A stretch of 64,000 nucleotides of DNA from Paramecium tetraurelia (taxonomy: Eukaryota; Ciliophora; Oligohymenophorea; Peniculida; Parameciidae), in contig NW_001799055.1 of the NCBI RefSeq assembly GCF_000165425.1, forward strand, positions 537,677-601,676. Direction: 5' to 3'. The notes beneath the pieces are model-generated. The model saw only the letters and a program-made list of their open reading frames with translations. It had not been told where the DNA came from and searched no databases. The position numbers were made by a program, and so were the translations under genes. Positions 60,635-64,000 of this stretch are shown one piece after another; positions within the stretch are counted from its first letter, which is position 1; each line of letters begins with the position of its first letter.

Positions 60635-60914
60635 TCACGATAAATGTAATATGAATAGGTTTTATTGTTATTCTAGTATATAATTGTTAAAATGATAATA
60701 AAAAAATCTTGACATTTTGCATTTCATCTAATTTTTAATTTCAAAGGACTTTCCCAAGCAAGTTAACGTTTTCACCAGATCTTATGTTTAATCACCAATA
60801 ACTTCATTTAATAATTCTTAAGAGTATATATTTTCATCCTTTTTATCTCTAATTTTATTGAGAATAGATATTAACAGTGTTGAAATTATAAGAAGAAGGA
60901 TTGTCTTCACTCAT
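60635..60914 (-). CDS. Candidate small gene, one 37-nt intron
   Basis: Joining ATG 60914 to TGA 60635 by a 37-nt intron (60839-60875) gives 80 residues in frame (MSEDNPSSYNFNTDENIYSQ, then LNEVIGDQTQDLVKTLTCLG). The stop lies one base from the TPR gene's TGA on the other strand. The intron is long for this window and the product is short, so this is tentative. No family is seen. Confidence 0.42.
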
Positions 60915-61459
60915 TGAAAATAAGAGTGATATCATTCTTTTTAAGTGATTTCATAAAATAATTTTTTTATTTTATGCATATTTGAAACATTTATATCATT
61001 AAAATAATGAATAACTTTATAGTGATACTTATCATTAGAATAAAAGTAGAAGTTAAATATTTACTTTCTTTTATATTTTAGCATATTTTATTTAGTCTTT
61101 AGTAGGTGTGTTTTCAATTATATTCGTAATTAGATTTTGAATCAAGTATGAATTCAAGTTTAAAGGCAAATATAATTTGTTATTAATTAAGAGTATTTCA
61201 TAATTATTTTTTAGTTCGCAAAATCAAAATAGATTAAAATTAAATTAAATTTATGAAATCACTCGAAGCAAGTGAAGATAATATATAAAAATATTGTAAA
61301 TGTAATATATTCATATTATAATCATAGATAATGAGTAAAGTTGGAAATGGCAAGAGGGAATTTTCTAAGTGGAAGGAATTGAATAAAGACAAAGAACTTT
61401 GAAAAAGACCAATTTTCTTGTACAATACACTAAAGATAGATGGATTCATTATATTTAGG
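60915..61459. other. Intergenic AT-rich spacer
   Basis: No gene is supported in these 545 bp. A 23-codon frame at 61331 (MSKVGNGKREFSKWKELNKD) ends in TGA and may be a relic or leader of the repeat gene that follows. Confidence 0.4.
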
Positions 61460-63373
61460 ATGGATGTATGCTAAGAAAGTAATGTTAATATTATCCTTAG
61501 AGATAGAGCGTTATTGAGTAATGAATAGCCAGAAATCTATAAGAATTTAGAGCATATTAAATATCTTAGATGGGAAGGAGAATATGGTGGGAATTAAAAA
61601 AAAGTAGGAATGTGGAATGCCTTTTGGAGAGGCGATAATCTAAAAGTTGGAGGACTTTATAACGAAAATGGTTTGAAATAAGGAAAATGGGTTAATCTAT
61701 TTCCAAATTACAATGAGTAAATTTTTTGCTTTGAAAGCAGTATTTCCTAGGTCACTTATTCAGGATACTATAATAAGGGTGTAAAATAAGGAGAGTGGAC
61801 TAGTTATCTATATGATAAATAAATGTAAATTAATCCATAAATTTTAGTGCAAGTGGTATTTATAATGAATATGGATAAAAAAATGGGATTTGGGTTGAGC
61901 TACATGATAATTATAGTATGTATGTTCAAAGAAATCTATTAAAAGGGATCAAATGGTAACATTTGTTGGAGAATACGATAATGGAGTGAAATTTGGAAGA
62001 TGGAATATATTCTTTCAATCCTGTTTCTTTTATGAAAGACAGTTAATGTAAGTATGAAAATAATTGATAATAGAGGTGGAGGAGATTATAATGAAAATGG
62101 ATTAAAAAATGGATTTTGGATAGATATTAATGAAAATTATAATCAGTTATACCGTTATGTTTATTTTATTATTAGTGAATATGAAATCTTATACACAGGG
62201 TTATATGATAATGGCAAGAAATAAGGATAATGGGATATAGAATTTAAAGATGGTAGATTTGCGCCATCTCATCCAAAAATGTATTTAGCTATCCAAAATA
62301 AATTTAGTGGAGGTGGAGTCTATGATGAAAATGAATAAAAAACTGGAAAGTGGATAGAATTACACGAGGACTTTAGAAAGTAAATAAATTAAGTTATTGA
62401 AGTGTGTGCTAGGTAATTTTGGAAGGAGAGTATGTTAAAGGAATTAAATAAGGAAAATGGATTACATAATTTAGATTGAATTTAAAACATAAATTTAAAA
62501 TTATGTAAGTAGCTGTTTAATTGTTTAGTGGTGGTGGAAACTATGATCTTTAAGGAAGAAAAATTGGCAAATGGATAGACATGAATGATAACTTTTGGAA
62601 GTAAAATAAATTAAATAATAATATTCAATTAGACAATGCCAAGTCATTGAGAGTGGATAATATGATTGTGGAAAGAGGAAAGGATCATGGATAATTAAAT
62701 TTAGGTATACGATAAATAAAGATTTCAATAAAATGTACACAATATATAAATAAACCAGTGGAGGGGGCAAATATGATGATTAAGGAATTAAAAACGGAAA
62801 ATGGGTTGAAATCTTTAAAAGCTTCTAAAAGTATCCTATTTATATTGTAATTAGTTCATGCTAAGTAATTCTAACAGGAGATTATTTGGATGGGAAAAAA
62901 GTAGAAAATTGGAAAATTTCAGTTAGAGATCATGAAAAAGACAGATTTTAATAGATGTATTAAATTATACTATTATAGTGGAGGAGGAACATATGATTAA
63001 AATGGACTAAAAGATGGAAAATGGATAGATTTAATTGAAAATTTCACAATGTATCATTATTAGAGGAAATTAGCAACAATCAAGTGATTATGAAAGGAGA
63101 GTATTTATTTGGAAAAAAACAGGGCTAATGGAATACTTTGTATAAAAAAGATCTTAAATTAGACTTTTATATTCTGTAATTTTCATTTTTTTAATTATTG
63201 ATAGCGCTGGGGGTAGTTATAATAAGGATGGAGAGAAAAATGGAATCTGGATTGATTTGAATTATAGTTTTGGAAAAGAAGTCGGAGAATTCTTATACAT
63301 TTTTATGGGAACATATAAAAACGGTCTTAAAATGCAATAATTTACAAGAAAAAATTTATATTTGGATGAATGA
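61460..63373 (+). CDS. MORN-like Gly/Trp repeat protein with twelve introns
   Basis: The spliced product is 536 residues. Twelve introns of 22-32 nt: 61825-61847, 61920-61945, 62048-62073, 62281-62307, 62380-62402, 62505-62528, 62601-62632, 62735-62758, 62831-62854, 62957-62978, 63051-63073 and 63176-63204. The protein is built from alternating units GGG-x-Y-x-x-x-G-x-K-x-G-x-W (GGGDYNENGLKNGFWIDI) and CQVI-x-x-GEY-x-x-G-x-K-x-G-x-W (VILEGEYVKGIKQGKW). Introns fall at two fixed points, before GGG and before the CQVI-type unit. The units are a relative of MORN repeats common in ciliates; the role is unknown. ATG 61460 (MDVCQESNVN) is the first usable start; the stop is TGA 63371-63373. Confidence 0.87.
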
Positions 63374-63596
63374 TAATTATATTTACAGTAATGATATCAC
63401 GATTTAAATATATTAAAATGGAAATTAACACATTAAAAAGTTAAATTTTAGTTGAATAGATATTTTAATATTTGGATATTATACAAATTAGATCTTAGGT
63501 GTACCTAGAATTATTTAATAAGTGATATATTTTATTCAGCGATTGATTGAAATTACTGACATGATATTTTAGTTGTTTATATAATTAATTTTTATA

Positions 63597-64000
63597 ATGA
63601 TGGAGTTGCAGAATTTATTCTGTTCAAATTTAAATCAAAATCAACATGTTCATATTGATTTATCAACATTTACTTAATTAGTGATGTATGTTGAAAACGC
63701 TAATTATTACTAATTATCACATTTGGCTAGAAATTATCTTAACCCACAACTTTTAATTAAAATTTAAATTAAAATTTTAAAATCGAGTATAATAAATTAT
63801 AAACTGCTTAAGCATTAAACAATTATCTCTGGATTTTCTAGGGCTGACAAATAGTAAGATGGATGTCTCTACAGAACCTTTGTAGGAAACATCACATCTC
63901 TGGGAAAATGGTAATGCTGTCTTCAATACTGACTTGCCTGAGGGCCGATATTCACAGACAGAGTGTCATTATAGTGGTTAGACAGAGGCTGTTCATGAAG
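63597..64000 (+). CDS. Unknown protein, 3' truncated by the window end
   Basis: ATG 63597 opens a frame (MMELQNLFCSNLNQNQHVHI...LVMYVENANYYQLSHLARNY). Near 63770-63850 the best reading moves to another frame (LSLDFLGLTNSKMDVSTEPL, LWENGNAVFNTDLPEGRYSQ) that is open to base 64000. An intron or two must lie between, but no single 20-30 nt choice is clearly right. No family was recognised in the 130 or so residues visible. Confidence 0.45.

Noticed and set aside
1-64000. Many short frames bounded by TAA/TAG that look like separate small genes
   Set aside because: They are fragments or antisense shadows of longer genes once TAA/TAG are read as Gln.
1-64000. tRNA, rRNA, CRISPR or transposon features
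   Set aside because: No cloverleaf with a TTCRANT arm, no rRNA-like stretch, no spaced direct repeats and no transposase catalytic signature could be supported by reading.
1-64000. Germline origin with internal eliminated sequences
   Set aside because: Most genes are uninterrupted apart from 20-30 nt GT-AG introns; TA-bounded insertions that break frames are not seen as a general feature.

Overview
The window looks like somatic (macronuclear) DNA of a ciliate close to Paramecium. Long reading frames run straight through TAA and TAG, which read as glutamine, and end only at TGA. The DNA is very AT-rich, genes are tightly packed on both strands, and introns are tiny (mostly 20-30 nt, GT...AG, usually GTA...TAG). 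Applying these rules gave 37 gene models (35 complete, one cut at each end of the window), almost all with spliced lengths that are exact multiples of three. Genes are not riddled with non-intron insertions, so a micronuclear contig still carrying internal eliminated sequences is unlikely.

Layout. 1-5.4 kb: the 3' end of a cysteine-rich multi-pass membrane protein, a gene-poor stretch, a coiled-coil gene and ribosomal protein uS12/RPS23. 7-14.7 kb: a cyclic-nucleotide-gated type channel with an odd pore, a small unknown, a B-box/MORN protein, an unknown and a DNase II-like secreted nuclease. 15.8-25 kb: an Aurora-like kinase, small unknown, HTH and coiled-coil genes, a B-box coiled-coil protein, an N-acylated-looking MORN protein and an ERK-type MAP kinase. 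26-33.5 kb: two more protein kinases and several low-complexity unknowns, plus a stretch of interrupted coding-like sequence. 35.5-42 kb: a 2158-residue cysteine-rich surface protein with a multi-pass C-terminus, related to the truncated gene at position 1. 42-50.3 kb: a CRAL-TRIO lipid-binding protein, ARP5 (INO80 complex), a small unknown, a degenerate kinase-MORN protein and a PIAS/Siz-type SUMO E3 ligase. 50.3-56.5 kb: a two-TM protein, a second kinase-like/MORN protein and a coiled-coil GAF protein. 58-64 kb: two repeat proteins (TPR and a Gly-rich MORN-like family) whose introns fall at the same place in each repeat, a small candidate gene and one truncated gene.

There is no operon logic. 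Neighbours are often tail to tail with 10-60 bp between stops, as expected for a compact ciliate genome. Themes are kinase signalling (four likely active kinases, two degenerate ones), MORN/B-box scaffolds that probably sit at membranes or cytoskeleton, surface or sensory membrane proteins (two Cys-rich multi-TM proteins and a channel) and chromatin/SUMO functions. The least familiar architectures are the Cys-rich N-terminus + degenerate kinase + MORN proteins (46.0-47.6 and 51.2-53.0 kb). The most striking gene structures are the intron-per-repeat genes at 58-63 kb.
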